Shown here one piece after another: positions 33,527-44,692 of a stretch of DNA of 64,000 nt (position 1 is the stretch's first letter; every line of letters begins with the position of its first letter). Below the pieces are notes generated by a model. The model was not told the DNA's origin and did no database searches. It saw only the letters and a list, made by a program, of their open reading frames with translations. The position numbers and the translations under genes are program-made. This stretch comes from Oleoguttula mirabilis (taxonomy: Eukaryota > Ascomycota > Dothideomycetes > Mycosphaerellales > Teratosphaeriaceae), in the NCBI GenBank assembly GCA_035135055.1, contig JAVFHQ010000015.1:62001-126000 (forward strand), given 5' to 3'.

Positions 33527-33908
33527 GGTCGTGGAGTGACGTGGATTGTCGTGCGCTATGGGAATGCGGTTGATGCTTCCTCAATTGCGACGGGATACGC
33601 TGCTTTTGACGCGCTCCAGTGGTGTGTACGGGAGGCGCGCAAATCGAATCGAAGGTTGGCTGTGAAGCTGAATTAGTCGTCACCTCTCACTAAGCACGGC
33701 CGTAATGAGTGACGAGAAGAGTGCGCAAGCGGCCGGTGGTGTTCGAACTTCGCGTGGCTGCGCGATGGCTTGATGGTTCGAAGAAAGGAGCCTTGCTGTT
33801 GCGGAGACAGGCTCAAATCGCGGAGATGCCAAGCCTTTGTGGTCGACTTCGAGGGAGCATTCATTTGCAGTCGCCGTGTCGCGAACGAGATAGAAGTAGC
33901 ATGCCAAG
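33527..33908. promoter_or_regulatory. Divergent promoter, U1-70K / mL43
   Basis: 382 bases between two divergently transcribed housekeeping genes, so it must contain both promoters. No coding signal and no clear TATA element were seen. Confidence 0.55.
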
Positions 33909-34442
33909 ATGCCTTTACAAGCGCTACGAACGATAGCGAAGCCCCAAGTATGTCTACTGCACGAAAATGTGTGGCCCATCACTGACATATGCACCGCAGA
34001 ATGGCGTCGGCGCCTTCATCCTCCAATGCAAGCGCATCGACCTGCACTACTGCGACTGGGCCGGCAGCAGTAAAGGCATGAAGTATGCAATTCCTTTCCC
34101 ATCCCTCACCCCCTTCGCCCCTCTGTCGCCTAGCTAACAAGAAGTTGCAGCGACTTCCTCCGCACCACCCTCCCCGCCTTCGCCAAACAAAACCCCAGCA
34201 TCGAGCTCTCCGTCTCGCCGCGCCCCGGCCGTCACCCGGTCGTCAAGGGCCTCTACATCAACGGCCAACACAAATCGATCTGCGTGCGGAACATGGAGCC
34301 CGCGGAGATTCTGCGCAAGGTGGAACTGTTGACGGCGGCGAGCGGGGAGCGGTTGCGGCGGGAGAGGCGGCCGGTGAAGAGTACGAATGAGAGTGTCAGG
34401 GGCGTGTGGGATCCGTTTCATGGGCATAACTATAAGATATGA
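33909..34442 (+). CDS. MRPL51: Mitochondrial large ribosomal subunit protein mL43
   Basis: Component of the mitochondrial 54S subunit with a thioredoxin-like L51/S25/CI-B8 fold. Three exons, 33909-33947 (13 codons), 34000-34082 and 34151-34442, give 137 residues. Both introns (52 and 68 bases) use GTATG donors and restore frame. The first exon reads MPLQALRTIAKPQ, followed by NGVGAFILQCKRIDLHYCDW and AGSSKGMN, a strongly conserved mL43 start. Then come DFLRTTLPAFAKQNPSIEL, SVSPRPGRHPVVKGLYING, the core of the fold, and a tail with NESVRGVWDPFHGHNYKI. No separate presequence is evident, as is usual for this family. Assignment is secure. Confidence 0.94.
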
Positions 34443-35005
34443 GGGGGTGAGGGTGAGGGTGTGTATGGTATGGGGTGTTCATGAAGCAGGTGCGACTTTT
34501 AGCGCGCATTGGGCGGTGTTTGGTGTCGGTTTGGTTAGTAGCAGGCGGCAAGAGTACTCACACATCGTGGACATGCTACTGTTTGGCAGACTTGTTGATT
34601 GGTGCAGAGTCTCCTTCTACCCCATATATCTGTTCCCAGGCCACCCCTCTCTTCCAGGTCAAGATCTCTTCTCAGGCTAAGATCCTCCCAGCTCCTCCCC
34701 AATCCACTCAGTGTTCGACTAGGGGAGACCGCAACTGCAATACCGTCCAGATGCTTCCATGCCTATGAGTCGGGCGGGAATATGGACATTTCCCGAGGAA
34801 TCAGGCGCGAATCTGAACATTCACCGAGGAGTCACGGCCGAGCATTGAACATTCACCGAGGAGTCACGGCCGGGCATAATACTCCTATCTCAGCATTTCC
34901 TCACCAAGCACCGCATAAACGCCTCATCAAACAAACTCGCGCAAGACAAGAGCTCCAGACATCAACCAAAACAGCCGCAATCAGCCCACGCGCTGAGCAT
35001 TGACG
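34443..35005. other. Intergenic region upstream of LPxELR gene 1, with tandem repeats
   Basis: About 0.56 kb with the mL43 3' UTR and the promoter of the next gene. It contains the 31-32-base repeats at 34784-34878, annotated separately. No gene recognised. Confidence 0.5.
34784..34878. repeat. Three tandem copies of a 31-32-base unit
   Basis: Copies begin at 34784, 34815 and 34847. Copies 2 and 3 share gaacattcaccgaggagtca followed by cggccg and differ at only a few bases; copy 1 is more diverged (ggacatttcccgaggaatca). They end about 130 bases before the ATG of the first LPxELR gene, so they could be promoter elements. Three head-to-tail units without spacers do not make a CRISPR array. 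Confidence 0.85.
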
Positions 35006-35822
35006 ATGGATAACTCGCCGCTTGCTAGGCTCCCCGCTGAGCTGCGCAATTACATCTACAAGGTAGCCGTCAAATCCGACCGCCCGGTCAAGATACGACT
35101 CGACTCCAAGAACAAGCAGCTCAAGATGGTTACCTACGGCCGCGTTCTCGCTCTGACCGAGACGTGCAGGCGGCTCCGAGACGAAAGCCTCGGCCTCTTC
35201 TATGCGAGCAACCACGTCTCTATCACCCTACGACCAGACCGCCTGTTTGCGGACGCCGCCCATCCGCCCGGCGTCGGGCCCGAGGAGGAGGGCGTGCTTG
35301 GTGCGTTACGAAAGTTCTCCGATTCTTTCGGCGCTAAGGTGGTTCGGAGGCTTACTTCCGTCAGGCTTGAGATGGGAAATGCGTTCCTGCAAGTCATTGA
35401 GGCCAAGGACTTGGTGGATGAGCACAACCAGGCGCTGCTTACGGCGGCGCTGCGCGACCTCAAGAGACTGGGCGAATGGACAGCCGATGTTGCGTCTTGA
35501 GCTACTCCTGCTCACGGAGACGATGGAGTTCAGCATCGAATTCGTGACGGCGTCCGGAAGCATCGAAACGGAGATTCGTAAGGTCGACAGGGTGGGGATG
35601 CTGCGGGGCATGAGGCCCAATGAGATGCAGGTGTGGCAGAAAGTGCTCAAGGAGTGGCGCGCGGCCGTCTTTCCAGGTGCCGACAGGTCTGCCCGGCGCG
35701 AGCTGGCGGGAGCCGAGGGCGGTATGGAGGTCGCGGAGGCGCTGCGCTTCTTGCATGTGGATGCTTGCCATGAGGGAGAGGGAGAGGGGGCTTCCCGGAC
35801 AAGTTCGGACGGAGAGAAGTAG
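35006..35822 (+). pseudogene. LPxELR-family protein 1, frameshifted
   Basis: First of three related genes in this window. It opens with MDNSPLARLPAELRNYIYKV, the short F-box-like start shared by the family, then TETCRRLRDESLGLFYASN and a run ending RDLKRLGEWTADVAS-TGA at 35500. A one-base shift near 35474-35490 brings in the rest of the expected protein in another frame: PMLRLELLLLTETMEFSIEF, then MQVWQKVLKEWRAAVFPG, ending at 35822. The sister genes at 36318 and 45500 read through this point (RDWDSELPKMRLTLHL and RDWSRSAPRRRMTVNM). No GT-AG intron fits. It is either a recent pseudogene, a truncated 164-residue protein, or a sequencing indel. The function of the family is unknown. Confidence 0.7.
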
Positions 35823-36317
35823 CTAGCGAGCGCTGCACGACTACAGATATGTGGCGAGAGAGTGCGGCGGGCCTCGAAAGTTGCTGGTGAGACGGGTGGT
35901 AGAAGGGATGTCTTCTCGGATGTGTGTAGTATGGAATGTCCATTCGGCAGGCGCGATTTTCAGCGAGGAATGAGCGGCGTTGTTGCAAGGTTGTTGCAAT
36001 GAGCAAGTATACCTGCATACCGAATGCACGTTACGGTAATGGCATACTGTTAACTATGTACCATAGTGCTGCGTGCATGATCTTCTCATGCTCTTTCAGC
36101 TCCTTCCCGACCCGGTAAGTGTTAGGGTGGTTTAGCTGTTTCATGTACCCAATGCGGACGTGCCTGCCGCCTGAAAAGGTCCGCGGAATCTGAATCTTCA
36201 TAGTTACGAGTCCACTTTCACATAGGTCAAACACCTTCGCCATCGCCGACTGCTCAGTCTCAGCTTGAGCGACTGGACTGCATCCACGTCGTAAGCACCT
36301 GCAAGCTGAACGATACG
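35823..36317. other. Intergenic region
   Basis: About 0.5 kb between the first two LPxELR genes; no repeat or coding signal recognised. Confidence 0.45.
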
Positions 36318-36965
36318 ATGGACAGCTCGCCTCTCGGCGGGCTGCCGCCAGAGCTACGCAACAACATCTACGAATTGGCGCTACAACCCGACCACCAAAT
36401 CAAAATCTGGCTTGTCAGTGAAGGCCTGGAGCACAAGCTCGGATCCAAAGGGCATGCCAATACATTCGCTCTGACGAGGGTGTGCCGGCAAATGAGAGCA
36501 GAGAGCAGCCAGCTGTTCTATTCACTCAACACCTTCACTGTTGTGCTCCAGACTTGCATTCTCTGGCCCGAGGTTGCGAAATTGACAGTCAACCGAGTCG
36601 ACGCGATCCTAGAGCCACTCCAGACGCTCATCGACACGATCGGGCCCGGAAATGTGGCTAGTCTGACTTCCGTCACGCTACAGCTTGGAGATGAGAGCTC
36701 TGGGCTGAGCGGATACACCTTACGGCGCAACAGCGAGATCCTGGCCGCTGTGCTTCGCGAGGTTCGAGACTGGGACAGCGAGCTGCCGAAGATGCGCCTC
36801 ACGTTGCACCTGATGCTGAAGACACATCGGAATGGCTGCCACATCGAGTTTTGGCGGCCTATCGAGAGCATTGAGTCAACCAACCAGGTGTTCAAAGGGC
36901 ACCATGAGGGTTGGGGGGTGGGCCAAGCATTAGCGAGGTGGCAGAAGACCGTCTTCTCGGGCTGA
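36318..36965 (+). CDS. LPxELR-family hypothetical protein 2
   Basis: 215 residues, single exon, uncharacterised. It starts MDSSPLGGLPPELRNNIYEL, nearly the same as the other two family members here, and resembles the short F-box-like or 2EXR-like N-termini of lineage-expanded fungal proteins. TRVCRQMRAESSQLFYSLNT follows, a second conserved block (TxxCxQxRxESxxLFY) found in all three copies. The C-terminal part is predicted mixed alpha/beta and ends ARWQKTVFSG, matching KEWRAAVFPG in copy 1 and KVWQEAVFPD in copy 3. There is no signal peptide or membrane span. If the N-terminus is a true F-box the protein could bind Skp1; this is inference only. Confidence 0.75.
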   Translation: MDSSPLGGLPPELRNNIYELALQPDHQIKIWLVSEGLEHKLGSKGHANTFALTRVCRQMRAESSQLFYSLNTFTVVLQTCILWPEVAKLTVNRVDAILEPLQTLIDTIGPGNVASLTSVTLQLGDESSGLSGYTLRRNSEILAAVLREVRDWDSELPKMRLTLHLMLKTHRNGCHIEFWRPIESIESTNQVFKGHHEGWGVGQALARWQKTVFSG

Positions 36966-37249
36966 CGCAGGGATAATAATGGGGGTGTATCTGGCTGCGA
37001 AGAAGCGGCAGGGACGAGTCTATATTTGCTGTTGGTCGCCGCCCAAGCGCATGAATGCACAATGCGCTACAGCTGCGGCGAGCACATGGGTACGTGGGGT
37101 GGTAGGGCAATGAGTTGAGCGCGAAAAGGGAGAGCAAGCCTAAGGAGCAGTTCGACATGTCGGCGAAACCTCTCGACAACGCACGAGCGAGTCAGCTGAG
37201 TCGACGTAGCTATACAGCACTTGGTAATCGCAATGTAGACCCGCGTGAT

Positions 37250-38839
37250 CTATGCATCAACGGAAACGACGTCGGAAGCAACAGCCTCTGTGCACCCTTT
37301 GCGGTCGTGATCAACACGTTGCAACCTTGGCTTCACCTGCACAAATTTCACCGCCGCTTCAACCTCCACGGCAGTCTCAAAGCCCTCCTTAAGCACGGTC
37401 TTCAGACACGTCAAGTCCGTTGCGTTGCCGCCATATACTTCCCAGGCCTCGACCTCCGTCGCACCGTTCCAGCTCACGTACACCGTCGTTCCGTTCGAAC
37501 TGCTTTCGGCCACGACAACCGGCTTGGTCTTTGGACAGCCGACCCATGGCTGCTTGAAGGCGCGGTAGGATAGCGTCGGCTTGAGAGATGGGTTGAAGCC
37601 GCCTGCGGGGCGTTGCTCAGCAGCGCCGAATTGGATGGTCGTCAGGATCTCTCCGGAATGCGAGAACTCCTCCAGGACCGGGATCCACCCATGACCGATG
37701 AACACGTTACCGTCAGGTAGCGGTTGATAGTTGCCTTGCGCGGTAGAGTATATGGGACCACTGGCATTGAGATAGCGCTGGTTGAGCGTTACGTGCTTAG
37801 TGCCCAGGTCCACCTGTAGGCTCTTGCCGGAGGAAGGCACGGTCCCGTTCTCGATGGGTGAATTGTGGTTGTCGTGCATATGCAACGTAATGCTCGAAGT
37901 ATTGCTGCTCGGCTGTTCGGGTATGGCCCTGATATTGTGCTGGTAGCAGAAGTCGGTCCCGTTGCCGAGCGTGAAGTCTCCGCCATTTCGGCCTTGCAGA
38001 CGCCACTTGACGCTGCCGTCGCGATTTATGGCGATGGCGCTGCAGAGGAAGCGTGAGCTGATCAGGTAGCCTCCGTCGTAAGGCGACACGGCGTTGATGT
38101 GGAAGTAGCCCCAGGCCAGGCTTTGGTTGGCGCCTGTGTAGCCCTCACTGCCCAGCGGGTAGAGGGATGCTGTGAACGGAAGCTGGGCCAGATGCTCGAG
38201 GCTCTTCCATTCGAACAAGACCTGGTTGGTGGCGATGTCGATTTCGTAGAACTGTGCTTCGACCACCCATCCTTTTGCGGGACCGCCAACGGATGTTAGA
38301 TCACTCTGCGTCACGTTGTTGGCGGTGACAAGCATTGACCCGTTCTTCGTGAGGAAGATTTCGTGCAGATCTATGTTGCTTGGGAAGGTTGCGTTGGGTA
38401 CCTGTTCCAGGAAGTTACCGGGCAGAGACGTGACGTGTATTTGCTCATAATGCTTGTTGTACATGCGCACGACCCCGTTTCCACGCCCGATGGGCTCAGC
38501 ATAGAGCGAGCCATTCCACCATACCAGGACCTCCTCGCCGTCATAGTTTTGGACGCCGAAGCCGAAGGCATGCTCATCAGCGCCGTTCCAGACGAGTTCG
38601 CCGTACATGTCCATGATCAACGGCGCCATCTGGTACTCTGTGGCGCCGTCTGGAGCGAAGAAGAGGTAGCCCTCAGAGGGTTTCGTATGATGCGTGATGT
38701 CCAATACCGGCAGCGTGAAGTTGACCGTCTTGTACGTTCGGTAAGGCCATGATGCGTTGCCCGTTGAGTTTGCTGGCACGATGGCCGCAAGAGCAAAGCG
38801 GCTCAAGGCAGCCAGTATGCAGATCCCGTAGAGACGCAT
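37250..38839 (-). CDS. Secreted arylsulfotransferase-family protein
   Basis: 529 residues, single exon. A signal peptide is seen at the start (MRLYGICILAALSRFALA), and more than ten N-x-S/T sequons indicate a secreted, heavily glycosylated product. The body reads as a beta-propeller of the fungal arylsulfotransferase (ASST) type: GYLFFAPDGATEYQMAPLIM, DMYGELVWNG, NFLEQVP...DLHEIFLTKNGS, GGYLISSRFLCSAIAINRDG and SVKWRLQGRNGGDFTLGNGT, then CYQHNIRAIPE and a long C-terminal part with VFIGHGWIPVLEEFSHSGEI. The HN in QHNIR is characteristic of these proteins. Bacterial relatives transfer sulfate between phenols; activity of the fungal branch is mostly untested, so the reaction is inferred. The frame extends 51 codons upstream, but the signal peptide fixes the ATG at 38839. 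Confidence 0.85.
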   Translation of the reverse strand: MRLYGICILAALSRFALAAIVPANSTGNASWPYRTYKTVNFTLPVLDITHHTKPSEGYLFFAPDGATEYQMAPLIMDMYGELVWNGADEHAFGFGVQNYDGEEVLVWWNGSLYAEPIGRGNGVVRMYNKHYEQIHVTSLPGNFLEQVPNATFPSNIDLHEIFLTKNGSMLVTANNVTQSDLTSVGGPAKGWVVEAQFYEIDIATNQVLFEWKSLEHLAQLPFTASLYPLGSEGYTGANQSLAWGYFHINAVSPYDGGYLISSRFLCSAIAINRDGSVKWRLQGRNGGDFTLGNGTDFCYQHNIRAIPEQPSSNTSSITLHMHDNHNSPIENGTVPSSGKSLQVDLGTKHVTLNQRYLNASGPIYSTAQGNYQPLPDGNVFIGHGWIPVLEEFSHSGEILTTIQFGAAEQRPAGGFNPSLKPTLSYRAFKQPWVGCPKTKPVVVAESSSNGTTVYVSWNGATEVEAWEVYGGNATDLTCLKTVLKEGFETAVEVEAAVKFVQVKPRLQRVDHDRKGCTEAVASDVVSVDA

Positions 38840-39460
38840 CGTGAACGAGTTGTCCTGGTGGCCTTCAGTGGTGCCGCGCTGTTGGTCAGTAATCGGGGAC
38901 AAGGGCACAGCTTTTGAGGCTTGAGCGCGTGAACCCAAGGGTAAAGCAACTAGATATACAGGAACGTCGTAGTACACATGTAGTAACAACAAGCAGCGAA
39001 TTGACGTAGTCGGAATTATGGGGCCAAGAAAATGGGTGACAACCTAATTGCAAAGGACGATCAGGAGACTGGTCCCACCTGTTTCCCTTCAGCTGCCCAG
39101 ACCTGGTGCTACCAAACACGACGTGAACATTACCCTGACGTGACACTGTCAGGGGCGGAGGTTGCGAGCAGGAGCACAACTCCCATCGAGCCATCAGCTA
39201 CATCAACAGCATGCTGCCTTCCGTCTCAAGGTTTGATCTTGATTCAGCATTGACCCCGTGACGTCGCTGTTGTCACCCGCGCAGCTGTATCCACAACAGT
39301 GAAGCCGGGCCGTTTGATCCGAGATCCCGACTTCGTGCATCATGCCGTTACCCTTGTTCACTTTTTCGTGACCCTGCAATGCGAGTCCAGGACAATAGTA
39401 TGCGACCTTGTGGCCGTGGGATGAATCGATAACATTGTGTGAGCCAATATTGACTACACG
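38840..39460. promoter_or_regulatory. Divergent intergenic region
   Basis: About 0.62 kb between the arylsulfotransferase (minus) and the ArAE-like transporter (plus), containing both promoters. No recognisable element or gene. Confidence 0.5.
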
Positions 39461-42400
39461 ATGTCTTCATCATCTCGAGACAAGTCGGAAACGGCGGAGG
39501 CAAACGGTCGGACGGAAGATGGCTCGAACCGCAACGACGATGGAAACGCTACTCCGCCACCGAAACAGAGCCTCCTGTCAAGAGTCAAAACACTATGGCT
39601 CGCCAAGACCGGCATCGACAAGCGAACGTACATGCAGATGTTCAAGGGCGCACTGGCGCCGACAATTGCCATCTCCGCATACCAGGCCACATCATATGCG
39701 GATACGTTCACGACCATTGGCTACTTGGTCGGCATTACGAGTATCCTGGCCTTGCCGATCCAACCGAGAGCAAAGTTCATTCAGACGATGCTGATCAACA
39801 TCCTCGCAACGTGCCTGGGCGCAGCGGTTGCGCTGCTCGCCATGTACTGCTGCGTGCAGGCCAGATTGCACAGCGAAGGAAGCACCGGGTCAGCGTCTAC
39901 CAGTGGGGATGCAGCAGGAGGGATCACCACGAGCCCATATAACTCCTCCGCGTCCGCTGTTGCCGGCGTGTGGCTGTTCGTGGAGATATACACCATCAGT
40001 GTCGTGCGTGCGAAGAGACCTCAGTTCACCATACCCAGCATCATCACCGCCATCTTCGCCAACGTTAGCATGGTCTATGCCCCTCAGTTCAGTTCAATGA
40101 CTCTAGCGGAGGCGTTTGCGAAGAAGTTGTTGAGTGGTTTCTTGACAGGCTTCTCCATCGCCACTGGGTGCTCGCTGCTCATCTTTCCGTTCAGTAGCCG
40201 GCAAGTCATATTTGCGGAAATGACAGGCTACATAGCTGGATTGAGAGGAGCCGTGAAGGCTAATCTGGACTACATGCATAGTTTGGAGGATACAGATATG
40301 TGAGTCGAGCTGTTGCGTAAAAGCGAGGTCGATGGCTCGGACAAACTGTAGTGATGCCGCTGTACTAGCGCACCGTGCAGCGGCGGAGCAACTGGTCATT
40401 TCTGGTGGGACGTACGCATGCTGACCTATACCAATTGTTTAGGTTCGCTCCACACAGGGTTAACACCGCCGGCGATGAGGTACCCGGTAGCAAGGAAGCC
40501 GAAGCGTTCAAGGCGAAAATGCGAGGCCTGCAAGCGTTGCATGCCAAGTCCACACTAGATCTACCGTTCGCGAAGCGTGAAGTTGCCTGGGGAAAGCTTG
40601 GCCCCGACGACTTGCAGAAGCTCTTCCGGATGCTGAGACTTGTCATGCTGCCCACTCTCGGTTTATCTTGCATGCCCGAGGTCTTCGCCCGAATAGCCGA
40701 CGGAAGAGGGTGGGATCGCACGAAGAACTTTGCGGATGTGCCTCTGTCAGAAGCGCAAGATGAGGGTGAGAAGATCCGAGTCGAGTCGATTCTAGAGTGG
40801 CACGAGCTGCTGAAGAGACTGCGGGAGCCATTCTCCAGTGTCACGACGACGATCGATGAAGGACTGGAGCATGTCGCTATCACCTTGCAGCTTGCACCTA
40901 GGCCGAAGGACCGCAGCGCGGAAGATGCTGCTGAAGCGACTGGTGCGGATCCCAGACCGGGCGACAAAGGGTTTGCTGCATACTTCAACCAGCGGTCGAT
41001 GAAGTAAGGCCAACGAGGGGTACCACCCATATCTGATAAAGGGATTAATGCTGACGTTCTGTTTGAGGTTCCTCGAGAGTAAAAAGGAGATGTTGCGAGC
41101 GTGGTGCGCTCTCCACGACATCGAGTTGCCTGTCTCTTTCTTCGATGATCCGTTTACCAAAGACTTCGTTGCGCCGCCTTGGATGAACCATTCTTCTCTT
41201 TCAAAGGATCGGAAGCGCTTGCGCAGACAACTCTTCCTCTGTTTATACATGGAGTTCCTGCTTTTCAATATCGGTCGCAGGGTGTACGATCTCATGCTCT
41301 ATGTGGACGGTCTATCAGGCAAGCTCAGCAAGACACGCTTGATTGTCCCGGGTGTAAAAAGGTCGCGGAAATGGGCTATGAGTCTTATCACCTCCCGGGA
41401 CGGGGAGGCGCACGATGACCAACAGATCGATACTGAACAAAGCGGGCCGACTGTCTACCTCGGAGAAGCCTACCAGAGACGACGAGATCCTGAGCATTTA
41501 CCTCCGCAAAACCACTGGGAGCGGTCAAGCGACATCTTGCGCAAGATTGCCCACTTCTTCGCCTCGCCCGCGTCGTCGTTCGGCTTCCGAGTAGCATGCG
41601 CAACCATGTCGATTGCCATTGTTGCATACCTGAGGGAAACGCAGTCATTCTTTACGACTGAGCGGTATATCCTCTATAACTCTATCTCGGCTATGCATGG
41701 CTCTAATTGTTATCGTACAGGCTCTTCTGGTCCCAAATCATGATCTCTATCAGCATGAGTCCCTCGTAAGCAAATCGAAGGATACGATTTATATCATTGT
41801 TATTAGATGGGCTCTAACCAGACTCCAGGTCCGGGCAAAGCCTCCGAAACTTCCTCCTTCGCATATTCGGAACATTCATTGCAATGCTGCTAAGCTGGAT
41901 AGCTTACTACATCGTCGACGGGAAGACCGCTGGCGTGCTGGTCTTCTATTTCATTTTTCTGCACTTTGGCGTCTACATTGTCATCAAGTATCCTCAGATC
42001 ATCCCGGTGGGAATGATTAGCCAGGTGACAATGACGCTCATACTCGGATATGAGCTCCAAGTCCGCAAAATCGGGATTCAGACTGCCGAGTCCAATGGGC
42101 AAGCTTACTACCCTATATATATCTTGGCACCTATCCGGCTCGCCACTGTCTCCGGCGGTCTGTTCCTCGCTTGGATCTGGACGATCTTCCCATACCCAAC
42201 GACAGAGCACTTCCAGTTACGCCAGAACATGGGCCGGTCGCTGTACCTTTTGGCCAACTACTACACGGTACTACATGAGACAGTGCGCATCCGACTACGA
42301 GGCGGTGAAGGGGACATGTCGTCGAAGGACAGTCCGGGCTACAAGCTGGACAAGGCGCGCACGAAAGTCTTTTCGAAGTGCAGCATGCTGCTCGCCGGGC

Positions 42401-42996
42401 TGCGCGCACAAGCCGAATTTGTGAAGTTTGACATCCCAGTCGGTGGCAAATTCCCACGCGCACGGTATCAGAAGATCATCGCGCTGGCCCAAAGCACGCT
42501 CGACTTCATGAGTCTTATCAGTCTCGCGTCGGCGGCTTTCCCGGAATTGCAACAACTGGACGATCAGCATTCGTCGGAGTGGGTTGCGCATTTTCGCAAG
42601 CTTCTTGGGCAGGCCAACAATGCAACGTCCGAGTCCATAACGACGCTTCTGTCTCTTCTATCGGCGTCGGTGACAAGTGCTTCGCCGCTACCACCGTACC
42701 TTCGGGTGCCTGAGCCATATGCGCTAGTAGAACGCCTGGATGCTATTGACTCGGATCTTCTGTCGGTCAGACACATTGCGGAGCCTGGCTACTCTCAATT
42801 TGCAGTTATTCAGCTTGCTAGCAGATGCATGATCGACGACCTTGCGGAGATCCTTCGCGAAGTAAAGGAGTTGGTGGGAGTAATGGACTTCTCTTACCAC
42901 AGCACGAACGACTCTTCAAGGACTGACTCGGACGAAACGCTCACAAATGGGAAGAACGATGGAGCACAACAAGACAACGGCACCAAGCAAGACTGA
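39461..42996 (+). CDS. ArAE-like transporter: ER transporter 6TM / FUSC / DUF2421 (Bre4-like)
   Basis: Large membrane protein of the aromatic acid exporter-like superfamily, relatives of yeast Bre4. Five exons: 39461-40299, 40443-41003, 41068-41664, 41721-41765 and 41829-42996, giving 1069 residues; exon 4 is only 45 bases but keeps frame and conserved sequence (LFWSQIMISISMSPS). The first membrane block includes MFKGALAPTIAISAYQATSY, TIGYLVGITSILALPIQPRA and SGFLTGFSIATGCSLLIFPF. A large cytosolic helical region follows. The second block (FGFRVACATMSIAIVAYLRE, TFIAMLLSWIAYYIVDGKTA, ILAPIRLATVSGGLFLAWIW) corresponds to the FUSC-like part. The C-terminal DUF2421-type region follows, to the acidic end. 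Predicted location is the ER or plasma membrane. The substrate is unknown; organic anions or lipids are possible. Confidence 0.88.
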
Positions 42997-43409
42997 AACG
43001 CCGGCGAGGGTGGGATTCAAGACTCGTGGCCGATCCGCTAGGAGCTTCGCTGTGGACGGGTACAGACAACAACCGGCCACCTATTTTGAAGCTTACTTTG
43101 CCCTTTGCGGCGGCCCCGTGACGGGGACTCGACGATCGACAACCCCGCAAAAGTCGATGTGGAGTCTCCGCAGAGCTTCTCCTCACTGGTGTTCAAAATT
43201 CACCAAGAACCCGTTGCTGCCATGACCCATGATGCTTGTAGCTAGATTAAAAGTGATGTACGTTGGCGCCCTGGAGTCCTGGACTATGACGCTGGATGAG
43301 ACGAATTCCCGTCAGGTCCTTGCGAGAGCTTAGCTACAAAATGCCGCCATAAGCCGAGTGCTCCTCCGGTCCTCACCTTCTCTCAAATTCTCTTCGAAGG
43401 ACTCTCAAC
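42997..43409. other. Intergenic region
   Basis: 413 bases containing the transporter 3' UTR and the lactonase promoter; nothing else recognised. Confidence 0.5.
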
Positions 43410-44692
43410 ATGGTCAATCTCACTAACGTCGACCTGCTGAAGCTTGCAAGCAGCATTCCGTATGCCTACCACCTCCAAGCTATCGCGAATGCCTCGATCA
43501 ACAGTGTCAATTTCATATCCTACAATGACGCCTTCGTCACGGACGTCCTGGGCCCCAATGTCTCGCAAGAGCTTGTTGTTACTACGCCATGGGTAGCCTT
43601 CCACGAGGCTGGAGTCTACAACATCAAGACGGGGAAGCTTTACGCCACCAGTAACTGGAACGGCTCGGCTGAGAACCCAGTCAATGTCACGGCCATTGAC
43701 ATTACTCACGACAATGCGATCTCCTCGGTTCGATATGAGCACCTGGCCGAAGCAAACGGAGGTGCGGCCTTCTACCCTGTGGGCACGCCAGCGAACAGCA
43801 GCGAGGGACAGCAAATCGTCTTCTGCGACGAGGGAGACCTTACGCACCCTTCGCAACTTGTCCTTGTCGACCCGTCCACGAACAGCAGCAGCGTGCTCCT
43901 GAACAGCTTTAATGGCAGAATGTTCAGCTCAATAAATGATATCGAACAGCACGCTCACACAGGAGACTTGTGGTTCACAGACACGGAGTACGGCTACTGG
44001 CAGGTAAGAACAATGTTAGCGCTGAGAAGCCGATTTCTGTACTAAGAGGCTTGTTCTACCAGTACTTCCGCCCCACACCGTCCATCCGCCAGCAAGTGTA
44101 TCGCTTCGAGCCGAAGACGGGTGTGGTGCAGGCCGTAGCAGACTACTTCGCGGCTCCCAACGGCATCGAGTTCAGCCCGGATTACAAGCACATATATGTC
44201 ACGGACACGGGCGTTCATACTTTCCCAGGCAAGGACAACGCGACGGAGCCGGCGAGCATCTACCGTTTTGATATCACGGAGGACGGCAAGAGGCTGCACA
44301 ACCGACAACTCTTTGCGTACAGCGACAATGGGTTCCCGGACGGTATTCACACGGATACCATGGGCAATGTGTATTCTGGCTGTGGCGATGGCATTCATGT
44401 GTAAGCACCTTGCGTCCGCTGCTTGACCCTTCGTATATGCTGACATGCTCTGCGCAGCTGGAACGACGAAGGTATCCTTATTGGCAAGATCGCAGTGGCC
44501 AATGGCGGCGTGAACAACTTCGCGTTCGTGCCGGATGGCATGTACATCTTCAACGTAAGTCGTACTGCTGCACGTCAGGCTTGGGGAGACACTCGCTGAC
44601 CCATCAACTAGGCCTACAATCTGTTCAAGATCACGATCAAGGCGGAGGGCAGGACGGTGAAGCGGGACTTTGGGCTGTACGACAGTTACTGA
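43410..44692 (+). CDS. SMP-30 / gluconolactonase-like beta-propeller protein
   Basis: Predicted lactone hydrolase of the SMP-30/Gluconolactonase/LRE family. Four exons: 43410-44003, 44063-44400, 44458-44554 and 44612-44692, with introns of 57-59 bases; 369 residues. Propeller strands and metal-site stretches include VAFHEAGVYNIKTGKLYATS, RMFSSINDIEQHAHTGDLWF, TDTEYGYWQ, ADYFAAPNGIEFSPDYKHIY and GFPDGIHTDTMGNVYSGCGD. The Glu of FHEAG, the Asn of APNGIEF and the Asp of FPDGIHTD correspond to the usual divalent-metal ligands. Many N-x-S/T sites suggest secretion, yet the assigned N-terminus (MVNLTNVDLLKLASS) is not a convincing signal peptide, so an upstream exon may be missing from this model. 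The substrate is not known. Confidence 0.85.

Noticed and set aside
34784..34878. Tandem repeats as a CRISPR array
   Set aside because: The units abut without unique spacers and the host is a eukaryote.
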